The notes under the pieces were generated by a model. It saw nothing but the letters and a program-made list of their open reading frames with translations. It was not told the origin of the DNA and did not search any database. Shown piece after piece: positions 16,893-25,552 of a stretch of 53,513 nucleotides of DNA. The translations under genes and the position numbers were made by a program. The DNA lies in the NCBI RefSeq assembly GCF_937863485.1, contig NZ_CALMFY010000164.1, forward strand, positions 1 to 53,513, in the 5' to 3' direction. The DNA comes from an uncultured Nostoc sp. GTDB lineage: Bacteria > Cyanobacteriota > Cyanobacteriia > Cyanobacteriales > Nostocaceae. Numbering within the stretch: position 1 is the first letter of the stretch; each line of letters starts with the position of its first letter.

Positions 16893-18089
16893 TTACAAAA
16901 AATTCACAATCCCCAGACGCAAGACTTCTCGCGTAAAGTCACAGGAATACCCGATAGTTGCATCAGCAAGAAACTTGCCAGCCAAACACTCTTTTGTCAC
17001 TCCATAGCCCCCAAGAATTTCAACTGCTGTTTGTGCGTTTTTGATTGCAACATCCACTGCAAAAGTCTTGGCGGCTGGTGCTTTGACTGTGGCGGCAAGT
17101 TGGGGAGAAGTTTCTGCTGTACGGGCAGCATCCCATACTACCAGTCGTGCAGCCTGGGTGTTAATCATCATATCTGCTAATTTTAAAGCCACTGCCTGAT
17201 GTTCGATAATCGGACGACCCCAACTAACTCTTTGCTTAGCATAATTCAAAGCATACTCATAAGCAGCACGAGCCAAACCAACATAAGAAGCTGCCAGCCC
17301 AATAGCTACTTCTGGAACCAACATCAGTAGTTTTCCTGCTTCCCCTTCTTGTCCAATCAGATTTTGTGCAGGGACTAGGACGTTATCCAGGCAAATCTCA
17401 GCATGATGCGAGGCTTTCCAACCAATCATCTGTGTCTTTTTGCCAAACTTAATCCCAGGTGTATCTGTTGGAACATAAAAGATAGACAAACTTTCGCGCA
17501 ATGGTTTATCCATCGCTGTACGGGCAATGATGAAGTAGGCATCCGCAATTCCAGCATTTGTGACTAACGAGGATTTTGTTCCATTGAGGATGTATCCATT
17601 GCCCTCGCGTGCTGCAAAGGTCTTCATCCCAATATTGGGATCTGGGAGTGGGCAGAACAAATCGGAGGTGGCGACATTAGATTCACTCTCTGCGGCACTG
17701 AATAGATGTGGTTTTCCTGATTTGACAAAAGATAGTATTCGTTCTTGCTGTTCTTGGGTTGCAACTCTGCTGACAAACAGCGACATCGCTGCGGTGAGAT
17801 TAAAGTAACTACAAGCAATGCTGACATCAACAGCGCCTATTTCTTCTAACACTACAGCCAAGTCTATGCAGTTTCCACCCACACCTCCTAGCTCTTTTGG
17901 AACCATCAAGGATGTGAATCCCAATTCAGCTCCTTTATAAAACACCTGTTTGCAGAAATCCCAAGGTTCCATCTCTAGATTGTTAGACTCTTCAATTATC
18001 TGAACAATAGGGCCAATTTTGTTTTGAGCAAAGTCACGCGCAAGTGACTGCAACATCTGCTGTTCTTGAGTGAGGCTAAAGTCAATCAT
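16893..18089 (-). CDS. Acyl-CoA dehydrogenase family flavoprotein
   Basis: A 398-residue protein with the three-domain acyl-CoA dehydrogenase architecture: N-terminal helices (FSLTQEQQMLQSLARDFA), a middle beta domain that binds FAD (FSAAESESNVATS, LNGTKSSLVTNAG) and a C-terminal helical domain (RVSWGRPIIEHQAV, EILGGYGVTKE). Aligning the last helix with medium-chain enzymes puts Asp384 (GYSCDFTRE) where the catalytic base Glu normally is. Cyanobacteria generally lack a full beta-oxidation pathway, so a role in secondary metabolism or branched-chain acyl groups is more likely than fat degradation. The gene is monocistronic. Confidence 0.88.
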   Translation of the reverse strand: MIDFSLTQEQQMLQSLARDFAQNKIGPIVQIIEESNNLEMEPWDFCKQVFYKGAELGFTSLMVPKELGGVGGNCIDLAVVLEEIGAVDVSIACSYFNLTAAMSLFVSRVATQEQQERILSFVKSGKPHLFSAAESESNVATSDLFCPLPDPNIGMKTFAAREGNGYILNGTKSSLVTNAGIADAYFIIARTAMDKPLRESLSIFYVPTDTPGIKFGKKTQMIGWKASHHAEICLDNVLVPAQNLIGQEGEAGKLLMLVPEVAIGLAASYVGLARAAYEYALNYAKQRVSWGRPIIEHQAVALKLADMMINTQAARLVVWDAARTAETSPQLAATVKAPAAKTFAVDVAIKNAQTAVEILGGYGVTKECLAGKFLADATIGYSCDFTREVLRLGIVNFL

Positions 18090-18573
18090 TTTTTATTTTT
18101 TGTTTATTCTTACAGCGCAAATATACAGCTTTCTTTAATGTACGAAAACCTTATAGTTAGTATCAAAATGTCGCTTTTATAACCGTATTTTCATTTCTAG
18201 CCTTTGTATATAAATAGAAAAATTCTTTGTCTATAGTAGTTTGAGAATATCCACACTCTTTCAACAAGCAAGCACAAAAGAAAAAAAAGTCAAAAATAGC
18301 TATAAAAAAATCAATTGAGTTTCCAATTTTAGGTGAAGTTTTGACGGGTAGGGTCGCTTGATGGCTGCAAGAATCAGATATTTAATACGAATCACAAACA
18401 CATTCTCACATAACAACTTCACTAAGGCGGTGGCGGTGCCATACTCCAACACGGAATCATGGGTATATGGACGGAAATGAGATAACTTGTCATGCATCGC
18501 CACACACAGATAATTTGACCCAGCTTTCAAGAGATAATTCTTCTTATACAGCAGCCTACACGGAGAAATTAAT
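18090..18573. other. Intergenic region upstream of the sensor-polyferredoxin gene
   Basis: A 484-base gap between divergent genes. It is AT-rich for the first 220 bases. A minus-strand frame at 18300-18530 has no family match and no ribosome binding site. The region presumably holds the promoters of both neighbours; I see no clear operator. Confidence 0.4.
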
Positions 18574-21162
18574 ATGACATCTCCAGAAACGGTTACATGG
18601 CTACAAGAACGGACGAGTTTAGGAATTCTCTCGCCTGAAGTGTTAAATGCGATCGCTCAAGTAATTGAAGAACAAGTAGTAAGTGCCGAAACTGACTTAG
18701 TTAGCGAAGGCACTCCTTCAGAAGCCCTTTATATTCTTGTAGAAGGTCAACTCGAAAGCAATAGCACCAATCAAACCAACCCAGCCTTAGCCTGTGGATT
18801 CCTCCCCGGAGCAGTGATTGAACTCCAAGAATTGCTGTTGGATGAAGTAACTCCATTCACAATTACTACGGTAACTGAATGTCGTTTGTGGGTTGTACCT
18901 GCTGCTAAATTTCGGGAATTAGTCACCCAATACCCCGAAATTGCTCTGGCTTTTTCCCGCCAATTGGCTCAAGAATTAGCTCAAGTGACATCTGCACTTG
19001 GTTATGAACAAGAACGATCAGTAGCTTTGCGACCATATTTAGTCACCAAAGCACAACGCGGAATTATCGGTACAAGTCGTTATGCTGTGCGGCTGCGGGA
19101 GCAAATTCGTTTATCGGCTGCTGACCGCAAATCAGTGGATATTTTTGGAGAACCGGGGTTAGAAAAAGACAATATAGCAGCTCTCATCCACTTTGGTTCT
19201 CCAAAACGGCGAGAACCAATTATTAAAGTAAATTGTGGTATTCTCCAAACGAGCGGTGCAGATTTATTCGGTCGCGCAGGCGGTAAACCAGGACTGTTGG
19301 AATGGTTGGGAGAAGGGACTCTAGTTCTCAACAACATCCAAGAATTGCCCGAAGAATTATTACCTCCGGTGACGCAGTTGCTCAAAACTGGCACATATAC
19401 CCCCGTGGCTCGTTCGGGAGAACCAGCACCTGAACCTCGCCCCAGTACAGCCAGAATTCTGATTGTTTCAGAAAAAACTCAGCCGACAATTGAACGTTCT
19501 GTTGGTCACGTTATTAAAGTACCACCGCTCCGGGTGCGGAAAACCGATGTTCAGGCACAGGTTGAATATTATACTAGTCTCTACATTCGAGCTAGAGGCG
19601 TTCCGAAACCGCATATTACCCCAGAAGCTTTGCGTCGCCTCCAGTCCTATGATTTTCCTGGTAACCTCAAGGAATTGAAAAATCTGGTAGAAAGGGCGAT
19701 CGTGCAAGCGGAGGGTGCGAATGAATTAACAGAAGAAATTTTCTGGCCAGCCGAAACTAAGAAAAAACGATTTCGGGTGAATCTTTTAAATGCCTATCCG
19801 CGTTTACGGCGGTTTTTACGTAGTCCCTGGTGGCCCGATCGGGTTAACTATGGTTTCACTGCAACCGCTTTTGCGATTATTGTTGCAGTGTTATTTATTG
19901 GCCCGCAAACCCGCGATCGCAATTTCGTATTAAATTTCTTTTGGGCTTGGTGGTGGCCTTTCTTCTTATTTCTCTTTCCCTTTTTGGGACGTATCTGGTG
20001 TTCTGTTTGTCCCTTCATGATTTACGGAGAAATTACCCAAAAGTTATCTCTATGGCTGTGGCCTCGAAAACTCAAGCGTTGGCCCAGACAGGAAGCTGAG
20101 AAATGGGGCGGATGGTTTATGTTTGGTTTGTTCTCCCTAATTTTCTTATGGGAAGAACTCTGGCATTTAGAAAATACCGCCTATCTTAGCGCTTGTTTGC
20201 TGCTGTTAATTACCGCTGGGGCAATGATTTTCTCTGCTCTTTTTGAGCGGCGGTTTTGGTGTCGGTATCTCTGTCCCATTGGCGGGATGAATGGTTTATT
20301 TGCCAAACTTTCAATGACGGAACTCCGGGCACAGCAAGGTATTTGTTCTGCCAGTTGTACCACGTATCAGTGCTATAAAGGTGGCCCGCAAAAGGGCGAA
20401 GGGATGGAAACCAATGGATGTCCTTTATACTCACACCCAGCGCAGTTAGAAGATAACAGAGATTGCGTCCTGTGCATGACTTGCCTGAAAGCCTGTCCTC
20501 ATCGTTCCGTTGAGTTCAACTTGCGTCCCCCTGGAATTGAACTGTGGACAACTCATGTACCCCGCACCTATGAAGTAGCATTATTGTATTTGTTGTTGGG
20601 TGGGATATATCTGCATCGCTTGCCAGAATTGCAATCTTGGTTGGGGTTACAACTGGATTTAACTCAGTTTTGGCAGCACTTCGGATTATCGCTGCTAGTG
20701 TTAATTATCCCAGCGATTTTTACCTTTGCGGCCTACAAACTGATACAAATGTCTTACTGGTTAGCGAACTATATCGAAGCGGCAAAATCTAACATCCAAA
20801 ATCCAAAATCCAAAATCCAAAATTGGATGAAGCCTCGATCATTTGTAGAACTTGCCTATGGCTATCTACCATTAGTTTTGGGGGGAAACTTGGCTCACTA
20901 TCTGCGTTTGGGCTTAGGTGAAGGTGGGCGGATTTTACCCGTTACTTTTGCTACTCTTGGTTTGAGTGGTGAACAATTGCCAATATTGGTTGCTCACCCG
21001 GCTGTAATTGCCTTTTTGCAAGGTGCAACGATAATTTTCTCAGTGTTGATGACTATGTTATTAACGCAAAAGATTGCCAAGCAACCAGTGCGATCGCTCC
21101 TTTTGCAACACTTAGCAGCGATCGCTTTGGGAGTTAGTATGTGGGCGATTATTGTGTTTTGA
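18574..21162 (+). CDS. CRP-like sensor / degenerate sigma-54-activator AAA+ / NapH-NosR-like polyferredoxin fusion
   Basis: An 862-residue three-part membrane protein. Residues about 5-135 form a cyclic-nucleotide-binding-like fold. Residues 160-390 resemble the AAA+ core of sigma-54 activators (IIGTSRYAVRLREQIRL; VPPLRVRKTDV; DFPGNLKELKNLVERA), but Walker A reads GEPGLEKD, Walker B reads LVLNNIQELP and the GAFTGA loop is absent, so ATP hydrolysis and sigma-54 contact are unlikely. From 420 on there are several membrane helices with NapH/NosR-type motifs: Cys476-x-x-Cys479-Pro, Cys563-x3-Cys567-Pro, a Cys591/595/600 group and a ferredoxin motif Cys631-x2-Cys634-x2-Cys637-x3-Cys641-Pro. It likely senses something and passes electrons at the membrane. 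GGAG precedes the ATG. Residues about 737-751 come from an inserted repeat. Confidence 0.88.
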   Translation: MTSPETVTWLQERTSLGILSPEVLNAIAQVIEEQVVSAETDLVSEGTPSEALYILVEGQLESNSTNQTNPALACGFLPGAVIELQELLLDEVTPFTITTVTECRLWVVPAAKFRELVTQYPEIALAFSRQLAQELAQVTSALGYEQERSVALRPYLVTKAQRGIIGTSRYAVRLREQIRLSAADRKSVDIFGEPGLEKDNIAALIHFGSPKRREPIIKVNCGILQTSGADLFGRAGGKPGLLEWLGEGTLVLNNIQELPEELLPPVTQLLKTGTYTPVARSGEPAPEPRPSTARILIVSEKTQPTIERSVGHVIKVPPLRVRKTDVQAQVEYYTSLYIRARGVPKPHITPEALRRLQSYDFPGNLKELKNLVERAIVQAEGANELTEEIFWPAETKKKRFRVNLLNAYPRLRRFLRSPWWPDRVNYGFTATAFAIIVAVLFIGPQTRDRNFVLNFFWAWWWPFFLFLFPFLGRIWCSVCPFMIYGEITQKLSLWLWPRKLKRWPRQEAEKWGGWFMFGLFSLIFLWEELWHLENTAYLSACLLLLITAGAMIFSALFERRFWCRYLCPIGGMNGLFAKLSMTELRAQQGICSASCTTYQCYKGGPQKGEGMETNGCPLYSHPAQLEDNRDCVLCMTCLKACPHRSVEFNLRPPGIELWTTHVPRTYEVALLYLLLGGIYLHRLPELQSWLGLQLDLTQFWQHFGLSLLVLIIPAIFTFAAYKLIQMSYWLANYIEAAKSNIQNPKSKIQNWMKPRSFVELAYGYLPLVLGGNLAHYLRLGLGEGGRILPVTFATLGLSGEQLPILVAHPAVIAFLQGATIIFSVLMTMLLTQKIAKQPVRSLLLQHLAAIALGVSMWAIIVF
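20783..20823 (+). repeat. Heptanucleotide repeat inserted in frame within a coding sequence
   Basis: Four near-copies of a seven-base unit (ATCCAAA) interrupt the polyferredoxin gene between two membrane helices. They add about 15 residues reading SNIQNPKSKIQNW without breaking the frame. The unit is the complement of the STRR at 15647-15675. Confidence 0.8.
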
Positions 21163-21565
21163 GTTTCACATCTAGCGTAGGCATAGCCCACCGTAGGCAT
21201 CGCTTGTTATCTCGTTTCTAGGTCTAAGAAGGAAATGCACCTCATTGGGCTGCTGCGGCTTGTGTGGGAGGCAACAGCCCTATTTTAGGCCTAGTCTCTA
21301 ACTAGGAACGAGGAAAGTCTGTTTTAACAGAATATAACCTTTTCTCAGTTGTCTAAAGACTACTTTCGCTATTAAACTGGTGAATTCATTCTAAAGCGGG
21401 CTTTTCGGAGAATGAAATAGCCCTGTTGAGCTTCACATCTATTCCACCAGGCGGTTTCTAATCGCCTGGGCTAGGTGCAAAATGTGAGTTAAAAACATTC
21501 TTGCCTACGAAGGTGATAGAAAATACTCATATGATTTTTCGCTCATAGTGTAAGGATTACAGATA
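21163..21565. other. Intergenic region with a dispersed palindromic repeat and a hairpin
   Basis: A copy of the GCGTAGGCATAGCCC-type repeat lies at 21175-21203. A hairpin, CCAGGCG with CGCCTGG over a nine-base loop, is at 21447-21469 without a T-tract, so it is a weak terminator candidate. No gene is seen. Confidence 0.55.
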
Positions 21566-21904
21566 ATGCAAGTTCTAAAAAGATCCATCAAACCACAAAC
21601 TTATATATCGTTCCTCCACATCTACCAAACGACTTGGGGGACTGCTGGTGATATTTGTTTAATCCGTGAATCTGTAGCTAATGAAAGTACGGCGAAGTTT
21701 GTCGGTCACAAAATCGAATTAGTAGTGCCAAAAGGGTTAGAGCGCGATCGCATCGCCAACTGTCCGATCATCAAAGTTGCAGGTAATGTCGGCGACGGAC
21801 ATCCTAAAGAGCATCCGTTGGAATGGGAGGCTTATGAAGGTGTAAATTCAGAAATAGCTGAAGCGGCTCTCAAACCTTGGGGCTTCAAGTTAATTGAACT
21901 TTAA
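21566..21904 (+). CDS. Hypothetical protein, 112 residues
   Basis: I do not recognise the family. The protein is soluble, mixed in charge, and ends ALKPWGFKLIEL. A segment IELVVPKGLERDRIANCPIIKVAG could be a beta-rich core. It has an ATG start and a normal codon pattern including a HIP1 octamer in frame. It lies immediately before the toxin-antitoxin region but on the opposite strand. Coding is likely but the function is unknown. Confidence 0.55.
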   Translation: MQVLKRSIKPQTYISFLHIYQTTWGTAGDICLIRESVANESTAKFVGHKIELVVPKGLERDRIANCPIIKVAGNVGDGHPKEHPLEWEAYEGVNSEIAEAALKPWGFKLIEL

Positions 21905-22084
21905 TGTGGGTGGCGAGTTGATCAGTTCAACTCGCCGGGAGGTAGCCCATTACGAATTGGCTTCAACCATGCCTAAGCATCTACACCAAATTAAAAAGCG
22001 ATCGCCCTTATCTGCCTACTTGATTGGACGCTTAAGTATCCAAAAAAGGCGATCGCGCAATCTAAAAGAACCGTTCTAATTCTT

Positions 22085-22493
22085 CTACAGCGCCTGGCTG
22101 TCTTTCCATAGGGCAATACTTGCATCACGATAGATTTTCGCAATGAATGGAGCAGGATGTTTCCGAACAAATTCTTGCATCGGCACAATTGCTTTGAGAA
22201 AAATTGCGGCCATATCTGCCCCTGATAAACTTTGGGAAACAAATATAAACATCTTGACCTGAGCGCGTGCAACGGCAATCCTTTCTAATAAGTTGTTGCT
22301 AATCTTGCCATCTTTGGTCAAAACAACCCAGCCCATTTTGCCGACCTGTGGCAACCAGTCTACATCTTGAGCGCCTTTGTCAAAGTGTTCGTCATGGATT
22401 TTTATAGTGACACCTGCGGACCGAAGCGTTTCTACAATGCGTCTGTTACCTAGACATCTATCTATAAAAAGTAATGGACTGGGGTTGAATCAT
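22085..22493 (-). pseudogene. PIN-like toxin (DUF5615/Mut7-C type), frameshifted after the start
   Basis: An ATG overlaps the antitoxin stop codon as ATGA (22490-22493) and begins MIQPQSITF, then hits a stop. The correct continuation, FIDRCLGNRRIVETLRSAGV, is one frame away. The switch point is a five-base T run on the coding strand (22466-22470), where loss of one base restores the frame. The rest contains acidic residues expected of the PIN-like RNase fold (FIDR; DEHFDKGAQDVDWL; LTKDGK) and is otherwise intact. Partner of the DUF433 gene next door. It may be a dead toxin, a phase-variable switch or a sequencing error. Confidence 0.75.
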
Positions 22494-23191
22494 GCAATAG
22501 CAGGTAGTTCACACCGGATAGCTTCTTCGATCTTGAAGCGATCGCTGTCATAATCATAAGCGAGATCGTCAATTGAATCACCTGCTTTATAGCGTTCTGC
22601 TAACACGCTGGTGGTAATTCCTGTTCCAGCAATAACAAGGCGACCAAAGGCGATTCGGGAATCAATGACGACAACACGAGGGCTATCTTCCTCGTGAGAG
22701 CGAGTAAAGGGATACAGTTTAATTGCAAGCCCTGTGTCGTCGGGTTCAATTCGCTCAAGATGAGCATTAAAAGCGTCTTTCATCTGCGTTTGCACGCTTC
22801 TCGATGCATTAATGAGAGAGCCATAGCGCTCAATGAACAGGTCAACACCATCGGTAAGAAAACGCTCACGAGCAAGCGGGTGGGATGTTTGAAACCGCTC
22901 ATCAATGAAATCAAGAGCAGTTCGTACATTGCCTAGATCAATTTTGTGATTTTTGCGAATTGCTCTTAAAACATGAACTTCAACTAGGTTGTTAAATGAG
23001 AGGAGTCGTGGTTTCAGATCACGAATTGGGATAAGGGGTTTGAAGAAGTTGGAACCTTTTGAAATCCGGTAGTGTCGCCCAACTGTCCAAGAACGAATTG
23101 TGCCTGCTGGAATGCGTAAATAACGAGCGGCATCGCTAATGGAGTAGGCGGGAATGTCTCTAGGATCGGTTCCTCCGTAAAGCTCGGTCAT
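22490..23191 (-). CDS. DUF433-family antitoxin with N-terminal helix-turn-helix
   Basis: A 233-residue protein. Residues about 15-40 (YSISDAARYLRIPAGTIRSW) form a MerR-like helix-turn-helix. The C-terminal part (RIAFGRLVIAGTGITTSVLAERYKAGDSIDDLAYDYD) is the DUF433 domain, which in many bacteria pairs with a DUF5615 PIN-like toxin. Gene order here is antitoxin first with a four-base overlap into the toxin, typical for such operons. The helix-turn-helix suggests it represses its own promoter. Confidence 0.85.
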   Translation of the reverse strand: MTELYGGTDPRDIPAYSISDAARYLRIPAGTIRSWTVGRHYRISKGSNFFKPLIPIRDLKPRLLSFNNLVEVHVLRAIRKNHKIDLGNVRTALDFIDERFQTSHPLARERFLTDGVDLFIERYGSLINASRSVQTQMKDAFNAHLERIEPDDTGLAIKLYPFTRSHEEDSPRVVVIDSRIAFGRLVIAGTGITTSVLAERYKAGDSIDDLAYDYDSDRFKIEEAIRCELPAIA

Positions 23192-23379
23192 TTGCGTGCC
23201 TGCCAGGGATGCTTAATTTTATTATCTTCGATATCGATACATATTAAAACAAGCAAAGTCTTAGCTTTATGAAAAATTCTTCTTCATTAGTGAAGCGATC
23301 GCTTTGTCTCGAAGGCTCGGCTTGATTGAATAGCTAACTATCCAATTATAAAACAAGCGATCGCACTTTGATTATTGCT

Positions 23380-24187
23380 TTGACATATTTACTGGCTGGT
23401 GGCAGTGATGATGTGAAAAGACTGCTTACATAGCTGGGCTTTCCTGAGACTAAAACGATTCCTGCTTCATTAAGCCATGATCAAGGTGTTAAAACTCTCA
23501 AAATATTTGCCCAAGTCAGGGAACCTAGTCGAGATTTTGCACGATTACGGGAAGACTTAGCAAAGCAAATTGCTGTAGTTGCGAAAAAAGTCTCTTGGGA
23601 ACCGCAAGTGTGACAAGGGGGTAATTAAAGCAATTCAGGCAAAGTTGCACGGACAAGCACAAGATGCTGATTTTCTCAAGAATTTAATTTACAGTGGTGC
23701 CTTAGATATCTGCATTGACAGACTCAACGAAGTCAGCCCCAACTCTTGGAGACGCTACGCGAACTTTCCCTTAAAAAAATTCTCCGATGCTGTTTATCAA
23801 ATGCGGCTGAACGATGAACAAGCGCTACCTGGAGATAAATTTCAGCAGGTAGTCCAGTCTTTAGAAGATGAGAAATATAAAATGGTCGTCAGCCGTCAGT
23901 GGCAAAACGAAGAAGGTGCAGCCAGGAGAGAATGGTATTTCCGCCACGACAAGATTATGGAATTCTTTTTGGTGCACAACTTTCTTGGCGAGAAGGATGA
24001 AGCTAAAAATCGCCTGATTGACCACATGGGCGACTCTCGTTTTCGGGGTGTGTACTTTTTGTTAGTAAACTTACTGCCTTTAGATGCTGCAAAAGAACTG
24101 AAGGAAAAATTAGTTCAATACGCCGCCGATACCAAAGACCATACTGTGAGTGATACCTTCGTGCAATTGTTGCGCCCAAGGGTGTAA
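23380..24187 (+). pseudogene. Remnant of a large STAND/NACHT-like ATPase gene (C-terminal part)
   Basis: Two adjoining frames carry protein-like sequence. The first (from 23380) reads LTYLLAGGSDDVKRLLT, hits TAG at 23431, then continues LGFPETKTIPASLSHDQGV to about 23610. The second, open from 23579 to 24187, reads KSLGNRKCDKGVIKAIQAK and ends with REWYFRHDKIMEFFLVHNFL and the following helical segment, which resembles the region after the NTPase domain of cyanobacterial NACHT-like proteins. No Walker motifs remain. It is probably the 3' relic of a defence- or signalling-type ATPase. The family call is tentative. Confidence 0.5.
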
Positions 24188-24280
24188 TTCGTAATATTTC
24201 GGCTACGCTCAATACAAGTTCGTAATTTGTAAGTAAGAAAGAGACTTCTAGGCTGAGGGTAAATTGTTTATTTAATAAAA

Positions 24281-24465
24281 ATCTGACTTTTCACGTCATT
24301 CGCGGTGTCTAGATCCCCGACTTCTCCAAGAAGTCGGGGATCTAACTTTTGACGAATGATTTAGGACTGCTATATAGAAAAACTCACGCTAAACCTAATC
24401 CCTGAGCAAGCTTTGTTACTAGGGAATGGAAGCGAGGTTTTCTAGATAAGAGTGAAAAGTCAGAT
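24281..24465. repeat. MITE-like element, family G (ATCTGACTTTTCAC ends)
   Basis: Perfect 14-base inverted ends at 24281-24294 and 24452-24465. Inside is a strong hairpin at 24311-24343, AGATCCCCGACTTCT with AGAAGTCGGGGATCT. The same hairpin sequence appears alone at 41978-42010 as a terminator-like structure. The gap 24188-24565 contains nothing else. Confidence 0.8.
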
Positions 24466-24565
24466 ATTGGAATGAGTGGAAAAAGAGATTGTGTCTGTCC
24501 TACCGCCAATTAGAATCAATGCTCAGTTCACCTGGAACCAAGCTTAATAAATGAAGGTGGAGGGA

Positions 24566-25045
24566 TTAACCACGACCCCAGTCGCGCTCGTGTTCATAGC
24601 GGTTGTTATTATCACGATTGTTGCGAATGTTATTATAGCGCTCATAGTGGCGGTTATTTTCGCGCTCATAGCGACGGTTATAATCGCGGTCATGGCGGCG
24701 ATTATAATCGCGGTCATGGCGGCGGTTATTTTCGCGCTCATAGCGATAGTTATTTTCGCGCTCATAGCGACGGTTATAATCGCGGTCATGGCGGCGATAA
24801 TTTTCGCGCTCATAGCGATAGTTATTGTCACGAATGTTGAGAAGATAGTTCTCACGTTCATAATCATCATTTCTGTGGTGACGACTCTGACGTTCGTAGT
24901 AACCATCATCGTTGTGTTGATAGCCGTAGTTATCTAACCCAGCAAGATAATCCACTCGTGTATTAGCATCAGCTTTTGGAGAAATACCCAAAGCTGATGC
25001 AGATGCTATCAAGCCTGCGAGCAAAATAGAGGTAAAGCGGTTCAT
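24566..25045 (-). CDS. Secreted low-complexity protein with YEREN/RRHDRDYN repeats
   Basis: A protein of about 159 residues with a signal peptide (MNRFTSILLAGLIASASAL, cleavage near ADANT). The mature part is built from short repeats YRYEREN and RRHDRDYNRR, rich in Arg, Asp, Tyr and Asn, some encoded by near-identical 24-base units. I chose ATG 25045; an ATG four codons earlier (25057) is possible. Function is unknown; it may bind nucleic acid or polysaccharide outside the cell. The opposite strand is also open for about 128 codons but encodes only Ala/Ile/Val runs, an effect of the repeat. Confidence 0.7.
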   Translation of the reverse strand: MNRFTSILLAGLIASASALGISPKADANTRVDYLAGLDNYGYQHNDDGYYERQSRHHRNDDYERENYLLNIRDNNYRYERENYRRHDRDYNRRYERENNYRYERENNRRHDRDYNRRHDRDYNRRYERENNRHYERYNNIRNNRDNNNRYEHERDWGRG

Positions 25046-25258
25046 GATGTCAGTCAAAAATTGTTGATAGTAATTTATGCAAGTCCAGTCTGTTCAAGTC
25101 CAGTCTGTTTAGGAAGAGCAGATTCCACAAGTGTTTGAATCAATCCTATCAATCTTGAATAACTCAAAAAGTTTTCTTGAGTGCGGTGATTGAGAAAGGT
25201 TTTGTTGTCTGTGATACTTTCTGACTTTCCAGATGCAGTGAAAAGTTAAAATTAAAAT

Positions 25259-25552
25259 GAGTCTTTGAACTGGATGAATCCACCTCTGAACTCCGTCAAC
25301 GAGTCTTTGATACTCGTGAATGAGTCTTTGAACTCCGTTAACGAGTCTTTGAACTGGATGAATCCACCTCTAAACTCCGTTAACGAGTCTTTGATACTCG
25401 TGAATGAGTCTTTGAACTCTGTTAACGAGTCTTTGAACTGGATGAATCCACCTCTGAACTCCGTTAACGAGTCTTTGAACTGGATGAATCCACCTCTGAA
25501 CTCCGTTAACGAGTCTTTAATACTCATTAACGAGTCTTTGAACTCCATTAAT
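25259..25552. repeat. 21-nt tandem array, 14 units, with higher-order order A-B-C-D
   Basis: Fourteen 21-base units run without gaps. Four unit types can be told apart: A GAGTCTTTGAACTGGATGAA, B CCACCTCTGAACTCCGTTAA, C GAGTCTTTGATACTCGTGAA and D GAGTCTTTGAACTCCGTTAA (each shown less its last base). Their order is ABCD ABCD AB AB CD. The seven-codon period keeps both strands open: the minus strand gives FKDSLTE/FRGGFIQ heptads, the plus strand NSVNESL/NWMNPPL heptads. Whether either is translated is unknown. Confidence 0.9.

Noticed and set aside
18300..18530. 76-codon minus-strand frame upstream of the polyferredoxin gene
   Set aside because: No recognisable domain, no ribosome binding site, and it occupies a likely promoter region.
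24551..24937. 128-codon hydrophobic frame opposite the secreted repeat protein
   Set aside because: It is the mirror of the repeat codons of the minus-strand gene, which has a proper signal peptide.
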